DNA of 64,000 bases from Oceanitalea stevensii (GCF_014837105.1 NZ_JACSPO010000001.1:470276-534275); one strand, 5' to 3'. Positions 35,863 through 45,146 are shown, counted from the first letter of the stretch. The notes: generated from the sequence alone by a model not told the origin. Numbers and translations are program-made.

Positions 35863-37782
35863 TCAGACGACGGTGAGGGTGACGGTCGTGCCCGGCACCG
35901 CGAGCTCGCCCGCGTCCGGCGACATGCTGCGCACGGTCCCGAAGATCCCGCCGAGCACCCGCTCGACCTTGACGACGAAGCCCGCGGCCTCGAGCTCGTC
36001 GGTGGCGGCGCCCACCTGGCGACCGATGAGGTCGGGCAGCTCGACCGGCTGCGGGCCGAGGGAGACGGTGACGGTCACCTCGTCGCCCCGGTAGAGCTGG
36101 ACGTCCTCACCCGGCTCGGGGCTCTGGCTCACGACCCGGCCGGCCGGGACCTCGGGGTGGTAGTCCTCCTCGACGACGGCGCTCAGGCCGGCGTTCTCGA
36201 GGTCGGACACGGCGGTGTCGGTGTCGGCGCCGACCACCGAGACGAGCTCGACGGGCTCCCGCCCGGCGGACACGACGAGGTCCACGGGCTGGTCGTAGGG
36301 GATGACCTCCCCGGCCTCCTGGCTCGCGGACATCACCTCGCCCTCGGGGACGTCGTCGTCGTACGGGGTCTCGACCTGCCCGACGCCGAGCTGGGCCTCC
36401 TCGAGCGCGGCGGCCGCCTCGTCCTGCGTGAGGCCGACGAGCTCGGGGACCTCGACCATGAGGATGCCGCGGGAGACGTGGAGGACGACGGTGCCGTCGG
36501 TGCGGACGCGGTCTCCCGGGGCGGGATCGGCGGAGACGACCTCGTTCTCGGGCACGGTGTCGTGGTGCTCGCGCTCGACCGTGAGGTCGATGCCTGCCTC
36601 GCTGAGCACGGCGACGGCGTCGTCCTCGGCGAGACCGACGACCTCGGGCACGGTGACGTAGGCGCCGGGGCCCTGGGTGAACCACCACCACGAGCCGCCA
36701 CCGGCGAGGGCGAGCAGGGCCAGCACCATGGTGAGCGCGAAGACCCGGCGACGACGGCGACGACGGGCCGGTCCGGCGGGTCCGGGGTCGGGGGCGCCGG
36801 CGTGGATCGCGCCGATGGGCAGGGCGACGGTGCCGGCGGGCAGCGGCGTCACGTCGGTGGCGGAGCCGCCGGTCGCCTCGGCGTCCTCCTCCTCGACGGC
36901 GGGGGCGACGTCCGCGCGGCGGGCGAGGGTGGGGTCGTCGAGGGTGGCACGCGTGCGGCGCAGGAGCGCGAGGGCGGCGTCGGCGTCGGCGGGCCGGTCC
37001 TCGGCGTCGCGCGCGGTGAGGGCGGCGACGAGCTCGTCCACCTCCGCCGGGAGCCACTCGACCCGGGAGGAGGGCCGCGGCACGCCGTCGTTGACGTGCT
37101 GGAAGGCCACGCGGATCGGCTGGTCGGCGACGAAGGGCTGGGAGCCGGTGATGAGCTCGAAGAGGACGATCCCGACGGCGTAGACGTCCGCGCGCGCGTC
37201 GGCGACCCCGGAGGTGACGATCTCGGGGGCGAGGTACGCGACGGTGCCGAGCACGGTGCCGGTCGAGGCGGCCGTGGCCTCGGTGACGGCGCGCGCGAGA
37301 CCGAAGTCGGTGACCTTGGGGCGCCCGTCGCGCTCCAGGAGGACGTTCTCCGGCTTGACGTCGCGGTGGACCACGCCGGCGCGATGGGCGCAGGCGAGGG
37401 CGTCGAGCACACCGTCGACGACGTCGAGCGCGCGGCCGAGTGGCAGGGCGCCCTGCCGGCGCAGCTCGGTGCGCAGGTTGTGGCCCTCGATGAGCTCCAT
37501 CGTGAGGTAGCTCGTGTCGTCGGCCAGGCCCTGGTCGTAGATCGCGACGATCCCGGGGTGGTTGAGCCGGGCGGCCGACCGTGCCTCGCGGCGGAAGCGG
37601 GCCACGAAGTCCGCGCTCTCCGCGAGGTGCGGGTGCATGGCCTTGAGGGCCACGGTGCGGTCCAGGCGCCGGTCCAGCGCCCGGTAGACGGTGGCCATGC
37701 CGCCCCGTGCGATGCGGGCACGCACCTCGTACCGGCCGTCGACGAGACGGCCGAGCATGGGGTCGCTCACGGTGCGCTGCAC
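35863..37782 (-). CDS. Ser/Thr protein kinase with four PASTA domains
   Basis: A 639-residue Hanks-type kinase. The kinase domain (about 15-275) has the Gly loop IARGGMATVY, VALK, HRDVKPENVL near 138 and DFGLA, with an activation loop containing Thr residues. A Pro/Glu-rich linker leads to an RRRRRR stop and one membrane helix near 345-365, then four extracytoplasmic PASTA repeats (PEVVGL, PELVGL, VSVVGA and PDLIGR starts) that bind peptidoglycan fragments in related kinases. The neighbour Rv2175c-like protein matches the M. tuberculosis PknL-Rv2175c pair, although PknL itself lacks PASTA domains. GTG 37782 follows a TAGACT -10 box by seven bases. Confidence 0.93.
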   Translation of the reverse strand: MQRTVSDPMLGRLVDGRYEVRARIARGGMATVYRALDRRLDRTVALKAMHPHLAESADFVARFRREARSAARLNHPGIVAIYDQGLADDTSYLTMELIEGHNLRTELRRQGALPLGRALDVVDGVLDALACAHRAGVVHRDVKPENVLLERDGRPKVTDFGLARAVTEATAASTGTVLGTVAYLAPEIVTSGVADARADVYAVGIVLFELITGSQPFVADQPIRVAFQHVNDGVPRPSSRVEWLPAEVDELVAALTARDAEDRPADADAALALLRRTRATLDDPTLARRADVAPAVEEEDAEATGGSATDVTPLPAGTVALPIGAIHAGAPDPGPAGPARRRRRRRVFALTMVLALLALAGGGSWWWFTQGPGAYVTVPEVVGLAEDDAVAVLSEAGIDLTVEREHHDTVPENEVVSADPAPGDRVRTDGTVVLHVSRGILMVEVPELVGLTQDEAAAALEEAQLGVGQVETPYDDDVPEGEVMSASQEAGEVIPYDQPVDLVVSAGREPVELVSVVGADTDTAVSDLENAGLSAVVEEDYHPEVPAGRVVSQSPEPGEDVQLYRGDEVTVTVSLGPQPVELPDLIGRQVGAATDELEAAGFVVKVERVLGGIFGTVRSMSPDAGELAVPGTTVTLTVV

Positions 37783-37789
37783 GGGGCCG

Positions 37790-37795
37790 AGTCTA
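37790..37795 (-). promoter_or_regulatory. -10 box for the leaderless kinase gene
   Basis: TAGACT on the minus strand, seven bases before GTG 37782; no ribosome-binding site is present. Confidence 0.5.
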
Positions 37796-37803
37796 GAGTG
37801 GCG

Positions 37804-37842
37804 GGCCCGCCCCGACCGGTAAGGGGACCGGTGAGGCGGGCC
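37804..37842 (-). terminator. terminator of the LysM transglycosylase gene
   Basis: ggcccgcc (37804-37811) pairs with ggcgggcc (37835-37842), with an inner accggt/accggt stem (37815-37820/37827-37832); it lies 16 bases past the stop and just upstream of the kinase promoter. Confidence 0.7.
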
Positions 37843-37858
37843 GCGTCGTCGTGCTCCG

Positions 37859-39328
37859 TCAGAACTGCCGCATGAGGTTCTTGATGCCCGCGACGTAGTT
37901 GCGGGTGTCGGCGTACATGCCGTTGCGCTTGACCCCGGCCAGGCCCTGGTAGTAGCCGGCGACCGCCTGGTCGAAGTTGTCGGCGGTGCGGACCAGCTGG
38001 CGCAGGATCGCGACGCCGGCGACGACGTTGTCCTGCGGGTCGAGCAGGTTGAGCCGGCGGCCGACGAGGTCCGAGGCCCACTGGCCCGAGCTCGGGATGA
38101 CCTGCATGACGCCGACGGCGTTCGCAGGGGAGACGGCGCGCATGTCGAAGCCGGACTCCTGCTGGGCGATGGCCAGGGCCAGCGCCGGGTCCACGCCCAT
38201 GGTCACCGCGGTGCTGCGGACCATGGCGCGCATCTGGTCGCGGGAGGGGACGCTCATCGACAGCAGCGTCGCCTTGTTCGTGTTGGCCGCGCCGACGACG
38301 TCGCTCGCGTAGGTGCGCCCGAGGAAGGTGCTGCCGACGAGCTGGCCGCCGCTCGTGCTGCCGCCACCCGCGCTCGTGCCACCACCGGAGCCGCCGGGCA
38401 CGGTGAGACGCTGGCCGACGTAGATGAGCCCGGAGCCGGGAAGGTTGTTGGCGGAGATGATCGCCGACGTCGTCGAGCCGTAGCGCGAGGCGAGGCCCGA
38501 GACGGTGTCCCCGGCCGCGACCACGTGGGTGCGGGAGGCGGTGCTGCTCACCGGGACCGTCGCCGGCTTGGCGGCGGGCTTGGCGGCGGGGGCTGAGCCC
38601 GAGCCGCCGCCCGAGACGGTGAGGCGCTGGCCGATGCGGATGAGGCCGGGGTCGCTCAGGCCGTTGGCGGAGGCGATGCGCTCGACCGTGGTGCCGTAGC
38701 GCTGGGCGATGCCGGAGACGGTGTCCCCGGCGCGGACCACGTGGGTGCTCGCGCTCTGGGCGGCCGGGCGGTTCGCCGCGGGGGCGGCGCTCACGCCGCT
38801 GGCGGAGGCGCCGGGGATGGTGAGGCGCTGGCCGATGATGATGAGCGCGCGCGAGCCGAGACGGTTGGCGGAGACGATCTCCTCGACCGTGCTGCCGTAC
38901 CGCTTGGCGAGCGCCGAGACGGTGTCACCCGCGGCGACCGTGTGCGTGGTGGAGCTGGCGGCGCGGGTGGGGGCGGCGGTCGCGGCCTTGCCGGCGGCCG
39001 GCAGGCGCAGCACCTGTCCCACCTTGATGAGGGCCCGGGAGTTGAGGTTGTTCGCCGAGACGATCGCGGAGACGGTCGTGCCCGCGCGGGCGGCGATCGT
39101 GCTGACGGTGTCCCCGGCGCGGACCTGGTAGGTGCCCGTCGGCAGGCTGCGCTGGGTGGCGGGCGCGGTGAGCGCGAGCGCCGTGGCGCCCACGGTGGGC
39201 GCGGCGGGGGCCGCGGTGGCGGCGCCGGCCGGCACGGTCATCGCCGCGACGGTGGTCGCCGCGAGCACGAGGCCCACGCCGGTGCGGCCGGCGGGGCGGG
39301 GCGCCCGGGTGCGAGTGCGAGCCTTCAT
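37859..39328 (-). CDS. secreted transglycosylase with four LysM domains
   Basis: A 489-residue exported cell-wall enzyme. A basic N terminus and hydrophobic stretch to about residue 38 form the signal peptide. Four LysM domains follow (each with a YQVRAGDTVS- or HVVRAGDTVS-like opening), joined by Ala/Pro linkers, and a C-terminal lytic transglycosylase domain carries the catalytic Glu in IAQQESGF and the GVMQVIPSSG loop. It should bind and cleave peptidoglycan. ATG 39328 has gagga at a good distance; the 15 codons upstream in frame are not needed. It sits between the PASTA kinase and the Rv2175c-like gene, hinting at a shared wall-growth theme. Confidence 0.93.
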   Translation of the reverse strand: MKARTRTRAPRPAGRTGVGLVLAATTVAAMTVPAGAATAAPAAPTVGATALALTAPATQRSLPTGTYQVRAGDTVSTIAARAGTTVSAIVSANNLNSRALIKVGQVLRLPAAGKAATAAPTRAASSTTHTVAAGDTVSALAKRYGSTVEEIVSANRLGSRALIIIGQRLTIPGASASGVSAAPAANRPAAQSASTHVVRAGDTVSGIAQRYGTTVERIASANGLSDPGLIRIGQRLTVSGGGSGSAPAAKPAAKPATVPVSSTASRTHVVAAGDTVSGLASRYGSTTSAIISANNLPGSGLIYVGQRLTVPGGSGGGTSAGGGSTSGGQLVGSTFLGRTYASDVVGAANTNKATLLSMSVPSRDQMRAMVRSTAVTMGVDPALALAIAQQESGFDMRAVSPANAVGVMQVIPSSGQWASDLVGRRLNLLDPQDNVVAGVAILRQLVRTADNFDQAVAGYYQGLAGVKRNGMYADTRNYVAGIKNLMRQF

Positions 39329-39472
39329 CGATGTCCTCCGCGACGGGTCCCGGCGTGTCGCAGACGGGACCACAGTGGCTGGTGTTATTGGTGGGGCGAG
39401 AGTGAACGCTGTGACACTAGCGTTATCGAGGCGGCACGTAAAGGCGGGGACGGCAGGGGCCGCCGGGCTCGT

Positions 39473-39478
39473 TAGGCT
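39473..39478 (+). promoter_or_regulatory. -10 box for the leaderless Rv2175c-like gene
   Basis: TAGGCT followed by six bases and ATG 39485. Confidence 0.5.
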
Positions 39479-39484
39479 GCCGGG

Positions 39485-39850
39485 ATGACCGACTCAGACC
39501 CCCGCTGGTGCTCCCTGCCCGAGGTCGCCGAGCTCCTCGATGTGCGGCTGCGCGACGTCCGGGACCTCCTGCGCGACCACCACCTGGCCGGCACCCGCCC
39601 GCAGGAGGAGGGGCCCTTCCTCGTCCCGCGCGACTTCATCGTCACCGCGGAGGACGGCGCCGCGGAGCCGGGGCCGGTGCCCTCGCTGCGCGGCACGCTC
39701 ACCCTGCTCACCGACACCGGCTTCACGGTCGACGAGGCCGTGGAGTGGCTGCTCAGCGAGCAGGAGGAGCTGGGCACCACGCCGATCGCCGCGCTCCGGG
39801 CGCAGCGGATCCACGAGGTGCGCCGGCTCGCCCAGACCTTCGCGGTCTGA
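39485..39850 (+). CDS. Rv2175c-like DNA-binding protein
   Basis: A 121-residue protein of the Rv2175c family: an N-terminal winged helix-turn-helix (WCSLPEVAELLDVRLRDVRDLLRDHHL, residues 8-34) and a helical C-terminal half. In M. tuberculosis, Rv2175c is phosphorylated by PknL, which controls its DNA binding; the PASTA kinase gene lies about 1.7 kb away on the other strand. The extreme N-terminal Thr2 and Ser4 are possible phosphosites, by analogy only. Its targets are unknown. The stop lies 15 bases from the convergent polyprenyl synthase gene. Confidence 0.88.
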   Translation: MTDSDPRWCSLPEVAELLDVRLRDVRDLLRDHHLAGTRPQEEGPFLVPRDFIVTAEDGAAEPGPVPSLRGTLTLLTDTGFTVDEAVEWLLSEQEELGTTPIAALRAQRIHEVRRLAQTFAV

Positions 39851-39865
39851 GGGGCGGGCGGCGGC

Positions 39866-40945
39866 TCAGGCCGCGCGGGCGGTGAGCCGGCGCGCCAGCC
39901 CGGTGAGCATCTCGTGGCTCGCGGCGGGCAGGCCGAGCGTGTCCAGCGCGGCCAGGCCCTCGTCGAGGTGGCTGTCGACGAGCCGCTGGTGCTCCTCGAC
40001 GGCGCCGGTCGTCTCCAGGACGGTGCGCAGCAGCGCGACGTCGTCCGCGGACAGGTCCGGGCGGCCCACGTGCCGCTGCAGGGTGGCGCGCTGCTCGGCG
40101 TCCGCGCCCCGCAGCGCCAGGGCGAGGAGCACGGTGCGCTTGCCCTCGCGCAGGTCGTCACCGGCGGGCTTGCCGGTGACCTCGGGCTCGCCGAAGACGC
40201 CGAGGACGTCGTCCCACAGCTGGAAGGCCACCCCGAGGGGGAGGCCCACCCGGCGCAGCGCGGCGAGGGCCTCGTCCGGCGCGCCGGCGAGGGCGGCGCC
40301 GAGGACGAGCGGGTGCTCGACGCTGTAGCGCGCCGACTTGTGCTGCACGACCGTGAGCGCGCGGTCGACGTCGTCCTGCTCGTTCCACGGCAGCACCTGG
40401 GAGCGCACGTCGAGGTACTGCCCCACGGCCACCTCGGTCGTCATGAGGTCCCAGGTGGCTCGCGCCCGCGTGGAGGCGGCGTCGTCGACGAGCCGCCGCG
40501 CGAGGTCCATCTCGACGGAGGACACCGACAGGAGCAGGTCGCCGAGGAGGATGGCGCCGGCGGCCCCGTGCCGGTCCGGGTCGCCCAGCCAGCCCCGCTC
40601 GGCGTGCTCGCCCGCCATCCGCCGGTGGACGGCCGGCAGGCCGCGGCGCGTCAGCGACCCGTCCATGAGGTCGTCGTGGGCGAGTGCGGCGCCCTGGAAG
40701 AGCTCGAGGGCGCTGCCCGCGAGGACGGGCGCCGAGCCGGCCGTCACCGGCCGGTCGGTGAAGGCAGTCCAGCCGGCGGTGCAGAAGGCCGCGCGCAGCC
40801 GCTTGCCCCCGCCGAGCAGGGCCTCACCGGCGGACAGCAGCTCCTCCACCCCCTCGAGGGACTCGAAGGGGCGGGTGTGCTCGCGCAGGGCGGTGGCGAC
40901 ACGGTCGGTCACGAGCGTGGCCAGGCCGGCGGTGGGTGCTGCCAT
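39866..40945 (-). CDS. polyprenyl diphosphate synthase
   Basis: A 359-residue trans-prenyltransferase extending allylic diphosphates with isopentenyl diphosphate. The first Asp-rich motif reads DDLMD near residue 90 and the second DDVLGVFGE near 250. The GGKRLR substrate segment lies near 46. The short DDxxD form, without the extra two residues, suggests medium- or long-chain products such as the menaquinone side chain used by the bc1 complex, but chain length cannot be fixed from sequence. The ATG follows TAGGCT by seven bases on the minus strand. It is divergent from the DUF4192 gene. Confidence 0.9.
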   Translation of the reverse strand: MAAPTAGLATLVTDRVATALREHTRPFESLEGVEELLSAGEALLGGGKRLRAAFCTAGWTAFTDRPVTAGSAPVLAGSALELFQGAALAHDDLMDGSLTRRGLPAVHRRMAGEHAERGWLGDPDRHGAAGAILLGDLLLSVSSVEMDLARRLVDDAASTRARATWDLMTTEVAVGQYLDVRSQVLPWNEQDDVDRALTVVQHKSARYSVEHPLVLGAALAGAPDEALAALRRVGLPLGVAFQLWDDVLGVFGEPEVTGKPAGDDLREGKRTVLLALALRGADAEQRATLQRHVGRPDLSADDVALLRTVLETTGAVEEHQRLVDSHLDEGLAALDTLGLPAASHEMLTGLARRLTARAA

Positions 40946-40952
40946 GCAGGGC

Positions 40953-40958
40953 AGCCTA
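40953..40958 (-). promoter_or_regulatory. -10 box for the leaderless polyprenyl synthase gene
   Basis: TAGGCT on the minus strand, seven bases before ATG 40945. Confidence 0.5.
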
Positions 40959-41060
40959 CGGGTGGTGGCCGCTGCTCCCCAGGCGAGCAGGCCCGGGTGT
41001 CCTCCACAACGGGCGCCTGCGCCCCGGTGGTGGACACCCGCGGCGGTGTGCGATGGGCCC

Positions 41061-42242
41061 ATGAACACGACGACCATCACGATCTCCCAGCCCGAGGACA
41101 TCGTCGCCTACCTGCCCTACCGGCTCGGCTTCCGCCCGCGGGACTCGGTGGTCCTGCTCGCGATGTGCGGGGAGCGCAACCGCCTGGGACTCGTCACCCG
41201 GGCCGATCTCGCGGACATCGGTCACCCGCGGGTGGGACCCGCCCTCGTCCGCGACGTCTCCCGGCTCATGGCGGAGGAGGGGGCCCACGACGTCTTCGTC
41301 GTCCTCTACTCCGACCTGCCCCGGGACCGGCTCGCGGCCGACCCTCTCGTGCGTGGCGCCCTGGAGCACCTGCGCACCCTCACCTCGTGGGCGGACCCAC
41401 CCGGCCCCTGGGTGGTGGGCGCCGGCACCTACGGGTGCTGGGGGACCGGCGAGGAGTGCGCCCCCGCCACCCGCGACGCCGCCGAGCTCGACCAGCGGCC
41501 CGTCGTCGCCACCCTCGTCCTCCACGGCCTCGCCCTCGTCCCCGCGCGGGAGGACCTCGCGGTGCCCCGCACCACCGACGCCGAGCGTCGACGGGCCGCC
41601 ACGCGTGCGACGCGGGAGGGCCGCCGCCGGCTCGCGGAGCTGCGCGCCCGCAGCGGCGGGGGAGCGGCGCTGCCCGGTGCGGCCTTCGGTGTCCCGGGTG
41701 CGGCGCCGGCCGTCGACCAGCGGGAGGTGACCGAGTGGCGGGAGGAGGAGCGGCGCCGCTGGGAGCGGCTCGTGGCCCTCGCCGTACGCGGCGCCGTCCT
41801 GCCGGCGAGCGAGCTCGGCATGCTCGCGGCCGCCCTGGAGGACAACACCGTGCGCGACAGCGTCCTGTGCTCGGTGATCCACCCGCTGGCCGGCCGCGTG
41901 CTCGACCGGGCCCGGACCGAGGAGATCCTCGACCTCGCGATGCTCCCCGGTGGGCCCCCGCCGGACCAGGACAGGGTGGAGCCCGCCGCCGCCGTCCTGC
42001 GGGCGCTCGTGGCCTGCGTGCCACGCCGCTCGGGGGCACTGGCGCTCGGCCTGCTCGCCTGGGTCGCGTGGTGGTGCGCCGACGGCGCCCGCGCCGACGT
42101 CCTCGCCCAGCAGGCGCTGCGTGCGCGGCCGCGCACCCGCCTGGCCGAGCTCGTCGACGAGGCCCTCGCGGCGCGCCTCCCGCCGGGGTGGGTCCGGACC
42201 GCCTCGGGTGACCCGGCGGCCCCGAGCCCGCCGATCCGGTAG
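41061..42242 (+). CDS. DUF4192 family protein
   Basis: A 393-residue actinobacterial protein of unknown function. The N terminus ISQPEDIVAYLPYRLGFRPRDSVVLLAM is the family hallmark. The middle is Arg- and Ala-rich and predicted helical, and the C-terminal region resembles a helical repeat (LALGLLAWVAWWCADGARA). No catalytic motif is evident. A weak TGCGAT hexamer ends six bases upstream of the ATG, with no ribosome-binding site, so a leaderless transcript is possible. It precedes the universal stress protein gene by 61 bases. Confidence 0.88.
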   Translation: MNTTTITISQPEDIVAYLPYRLGFRPRDSVVLLAMCGERNRLGLVTRADLADIGHPRVGPALVRDVSRLMAEEGAHDVFVVLYSDLPRDRLAADPLVRGALEHLRTLTSWADPPGPWVVGAGTYGCWGTGEECAPATRDAAELDQRPVVATLVLHGLALVPAREDLAVPRTTDAERRRAATRATREGRRRLAELRARSGGGAALPGAAFGVPGAAPAVDQREVTEWREEERRRWERLVALAVRGAVLPASELGMLAAALEDNTVRDSVLCSVIHPLAGRVLDRARTEEILDLAMLPGGPPPDQDRVEPAAAVLRALVACVPRRSGALALGLLAWVAWWCADGARADVLAQQALRARPRTRLAELVDEALAARLPPGWVRTASGDPAAPSPPIR

Positions 42243-42303
42243 CGTCAGCCCACACGGAGCAGGCCCAGGACGTCCCGGCGCGAGCCGGAGGATGGAGTGC
42301 TGA

Positions 42304-42711
42304 ATGACGGTCGTCGTGGGCTACCTCGCAACCCCGGAGGGCGAGGCGGCGCTGGAGACCGGCGTCGCGGAGGCCCGACGACGGGACGCACGCGTCGTCG
42401 TCGTCATCTCCCGGCGCTCCCGGCAGGAGCAGCACGCCGACGTCGACGCCGAGCTCGACGCCCTGCGTGACCGACTGGACGACGCCGACGTCGCCTACGA
42501 CGTGCGCCAGCTCGGCCGCGGCAACGACGTCGCCTCCGACCTCGTCGAGACCGCCGAGGAGACGGGGGCCGAGCTCATCGTCATCGGGCTGCGCCGCCGT
42601 TCGCCGGTGGGCAAGCTCATCCTCGGCTCCAACGCCCAGCGCATCCTCCTCGACGCGCCGTGCCCGGTGCTCGCGGTCAAGCCGCCCTCCACGGAGCGCC
42701 GCTCCTACTGA
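42304..42711 (+). CDS. universal stress protein (single UspA domain)
   Basis: A 135-residue UspA-fold protein. The ATP-binding subclass signature G-2x-G-9x-G-S is present in the form GLRRRSPVGKLILGSNAQRIL near residues 98-118, so nucleotide binding is likely. The C-terminal PCPVLAVKPP strand is typical. A ggaggatgg segment precedes the ATG. It lies between DUF4192 and sigA on the same strand; sigA has its own promoter. Confidence 0.92.
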   Translation: MTVVVGYLATPEGEAALETGVAEARRRDARVVVVISRRSRQEQHADVDAELDALRDRLDDADVAYDVRQLGRGNDVASDLVETAEETGAELIVIGLRRRSPVGKLILGSNAQRILLDAPCPVLAVKPPSTERRSY

Positions 42712-42817
42712 GTTTCCGCCACCGGCCGGGGAATGCCGGGGGCGCCTGCCGTGTTGACACGGGTGGCTGCCGATGGACTGGCGTCCGCGTGAGACCGCGC
42801 GGACGGGCATGGCGAGT

Positions 42818-42823
42818 TATAAT
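42818..42823 (+). promoter_or_regulatory. -10 box upstream of sigA
   Basis: A consensus TATAAT about 58 bases before the sigA start. The -35 position at 42795-42800 is GC-rich and unlike TTGACA. A perfect TTGACA lies further upstream at 42754-42759 without a good partner -10. Confidence 0.5.
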
Positions 42824-42880
42824 TGTAGGCAGCGCACCGGCTCGAAGCCGGAACCCCCATTCCCCTCCGAAAGGCTTTCT

Positions 42881-44164
42881 GTGTCGTCGCACGCCCAGAG
42901 CACCTCCAGCCGCACGCACGCCGCGCGCACCTCTGCCGGCGGCACCACCGCGTCGGTCGAGGAGACGTCGACGAAGACCCGGGCCAAGGCGCCCGCGAAG
43001 TCGACCACGGCCAAGAAGCCCGCGGCGAAGAAGGAGACCAGCACGGCTACCAAGCGCACGGCCACGAAGACCACCGCCGCCAAGAAGGCGGCCCTCAAGG
43101 CGGTCCCCGACGTCGAGGAGACCACGGCGACCACTGGCGAGGCGAGCGAGACCGCCGCCGCGCCGGAGGCCGAGGCCACCACCGGCAAGGAGAGCGGGTT
43201 CGTCGTCTCCGACAACGACGACGACGACGCCCCGGTCCAGCAGGTCGTCACCGCCGGCGCCACCGCCGACCCGGTCAAGGACTACCTCAAGCAGATCGGC
43301 AAGGTCGCCCTCCTCAACGCCGAGCAGGAGGTCGAGCTCGCCAAGCGCATCGAGGCCGGCCTGTTCGCCGAGGAGAAGCTCGCCAGCGAGGACGTCTCCG
43401 GCAAGCTCAAGCGTGAGCTCGAGTGGATCGCCAACGACGGCCGCCTCGCCAAGAACCACCTCCTCGAGGCCAACCTCCGCCTCGTCGTCTCCCTCGCCAA
43501 GCGCTACACCGGGCGCGGGATGCTCTTCCTGGACCTCATCCAGGAGGGCAACCTCGGCCTCATTCGCGCCGTGGAGAAGTTCGACTACACCAAGGGCTAC
43601 AAGTTCTCGACGTACGCCACCTGGTGGATCCGTCAGGCGATCACCCGCGCCATGGCCGACCAGGCCCGCACCATCCGCATCCCCGTGCACATGGTCGAGG
43701 TCATCAACAAGCTGGCCCGCGTCCAGCGCCAGATGCTCCAGGACCTGGGCCGCGAGCCCACCCCGGAGGAGCTGGCCAAGGAGCTGGACATGACGCCCGA
43801 GAAGGTCGTCGAGGTCCAGAAGTACGGCCGTGAGCCGATCTCCCTGCACACCCCCCTCGGTGAGGACGGTGACAGCGAGTTCGGTGACCTCATCGAGGAC
43901 TCCGAGGCCGTCGTCCCGGCCGACGCCGTGAGCTTCACCCTCCTCCAGGAGCAGCTCCACCAGGTGCTCGACACGCTCTCCGAGCGCGAGGCCGGCGTCG
44001 TGTCCATGCGCTTCGGCCTCACCGACGGCCAGCCGAAGACCCTGGACGAGATCGGCAAGGTCTACGGCGTCACCCGTGAGCGCATCCGTCAGATCGAGAG
44101 CAAGACGATGTCCAAGCTCCGTCACCCCAGCCGCTCGCAGGTCCTGCGCGACTACCTGGACTGA
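42881..44164 (+). CDS. sigA: primary RNA polymerase sigma factor (RpoD/SigA)
   Basis: A 427-residue housekeeping sigma-70 factor. Residues 1-125 are a Lys/Ala/Thr-rich, disordered extension typical of actinobacteria. Region 1.2 begins at [16 protein letters not shown] near 130, region 2 contains the [34 protein letters not shown] core (split here only by reading), and region 4 ends with [16 protein letters not shown] 42881 is chosen because gaaagg lies seven bases upstream; the longer in-frame reading from 42773 would span the TATAAT promoter. A strong terminator follows. Confidence 0.95.
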   Translation: MSSHAQSTSSRTHAARTSAGGTTASVEETSTKTRAKAPAKSTTAKKPAAKKETSTATKRTATKTTAAKKAALKAVPDVEETTATTGEASETAAAPEAEATTGKESGFVVSDNDDDDAPVQQVVTAGATADPVKDYLKQIGKVALLNAEQEVELAKRIEAGLFAEEKLASEDVSGKLKRELEWIANDGRLAKNHLLEANLRLVVSLAKRYTGRGMLFLDLIQEGNLGLIRAVEKFDYTKGYKFSTYATWWIRQAITRAMADQARTIRIPVHMVEVINKLARVQRQMLQDLGREPTPEELAKELDMTPEKVVEVQKYGREPISLHTPLGEDGDSEFGDLIEDSEAVVPADAVSFTLLQEQLHQVLDTLSEREAGVVSMRFGLTDGQPKTLDEIGKVYGVTRERIRQIESKTMSKLRHPSRSQVLRDYLD

Positions 44165-44179
44165 GCGCACGCGTACGAC

Positions 44180-44210
44180 GAAGGCCCGCACCGGCACGGT
44201 GCGGGCCTTC
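44180..44210. terminator. bidirectional terminator between sigA and the MerR gene
   Basis: gaaggcccgcacc (44180-44192) with its complement at 44198-44210 and a five-base loop; the two genes converge here. Confidence 0.85.
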
Positions 44211-44217
44211 GGCCGTC

Positions 44218-45012
44218 CTAGCCGCGTGCCGCGTGGCGGTCGGCGTTGGCGTGGATGGCGTCGCGGACGTACTGCGCCAGCCCGGGACGGATGTCCTCGT
44301 AGGTCTTCGTGAAGCGCGGGTCGCTCACGTACATGTCCCCGAGGTTGCGGTGGAAGTCCGCCGAGAGCGAGTAGAAGCGCTCGTGGATGTGGAGCCGGGC
44401 CCGCTCGGCGGCGTCCATGGCGGCTTCGCTCGTCGCGGGCTCACCCGCCTCCAGGGCGGCGACGAAGGCGGCGTTGACCTCCTCGGCCTCCGCCTTGATC
44501 TCCTCCCAGTCGGCCTTGGTGTAGCGGGACGTGCGCTGCTGGGACTGGCGCCACGCGTCGGTGTCGCCCCAGCGGTCCTTCGCCTCGGCGGCGTACTCGT
44601 CGCTGAACCCGTCGCCGAACAGCTCGCGCTGCTCCTCCTTGGTGAGGTTCACCCCGGTCATCTCTTTCTCCAGTGCTCGGTCGATGGCCGTGACGAGCTC
44701 GGCGAGCTCCTCCAGCCGGGACACGACCGCGGAACGCTGCCGTCGCAGGTGCTCGAGCAGGGCCGGCCGCGTGCCGTCGTCGAGCAGCTGGGCGATCTCC
44801 TCCAGGGAGAAGTCCAGCCGCCGGTAGACGACGACGTGCTGCAGGCGGGTGACGTCCTCCTCGGTGTAGAGCCGGTAGCCGGCCTGGCTGCGGGCGCTCG
44901 GGCTCAGCAGGCCGATCGCGTCGTAGTGGTGCAGCGTGCGCACCGTGACGCCGAAGCGCTCGGCCACCTGGCCCACCGTCAGCACCGTGAGGACTCCTGT
45001 TCCGTCGGTCAT
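44218..45012 (-). CDS. MerR-family regulator with TipAS-like domain
   Basis: A 264-residue regulator. Residues about 10-80 are the MerR winged helix-turn-helix (TVGQVAERFGVTVRTLHHYDAIGLL), followed by a dimerisation helix and a C-terminal TipAS domain (about 130-260) that in TipAL binds thiopeptides and other ligands without conventional catalysis. ATG 45012 is consistent with a leaderless promoter (CACGGT six bases upstream, 19 bases from TTGACC). An internal GTG at 44985 with ggag eight bases upstream could give a shorter form. It probably represses or activates itself through the operator in the spacer. Confidence 0.88.
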   Translation of the reverse strand: MTDGTGVLTVLTVGQVAERFGVTVRTLHHYDAIGLLSPSARSQAGYRLYTEEDVTRLQHVVVYRRLDFSLEEIAQLLDDGTRPALLEHLRRQRSAVVSRLEELAELVTAIDRALEKEMTGVNLTKEEQRELFGDGFSDEYAAEAKDRWGDTDAWRQSQQRTSRYTKADWEEIKAEAEEVNAAFVAALEAGEPATSEAAMDAAERARLHIHERFYSLSADFHRNLGDMYVSDPRFTKTYEDIRPGLAQYVRDAIHANADRHAARG

Positions 45013-45018
45013 GCCTCC

Positions 45019-45049
45019 ACCGTGGCGCCTGACGCCGCGTGAGGGTCAA
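45019..45049 (-). promoter_or_regulatory. MerR-type promoter and operator
   Basis: TTGACC (45044-45049, minus) and CACGGT (45019-45024) are separated by 19 bases, the long spacer typical of MerR control. The spacer holds the near-palindrome cctcacgcggcgtcagg (45028-45044). Confidence 0.6.
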
Positions 45050-45146
45050 GCCCATCCTCCCGGACCGCGGGGCTGCGCGTGCGGGATGTGGGCCCGGACC
45101 GCCCGGCAGGTCCGGCTGCGGACGAGGGGGGGGCGCGGCCGACCTC

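Noticed and set aside
39329..39484. Possible c-di-AMP riboswitch ahead of the LysM transglycosylase
   Set aside because: Such riboswitches occur before cell-wall hydrolase genes in actinobacteria, but I could not find the conserved core sequences in these 156 bases.
42754..42782. Perfect TTGACA as the sigA -35 element
   Set aside because: At 16-18 bases downstream there is no TANNNT hexamer; TATAAT at 42818 is too far away. It is kept only as a remark in the sigA promoter entry.
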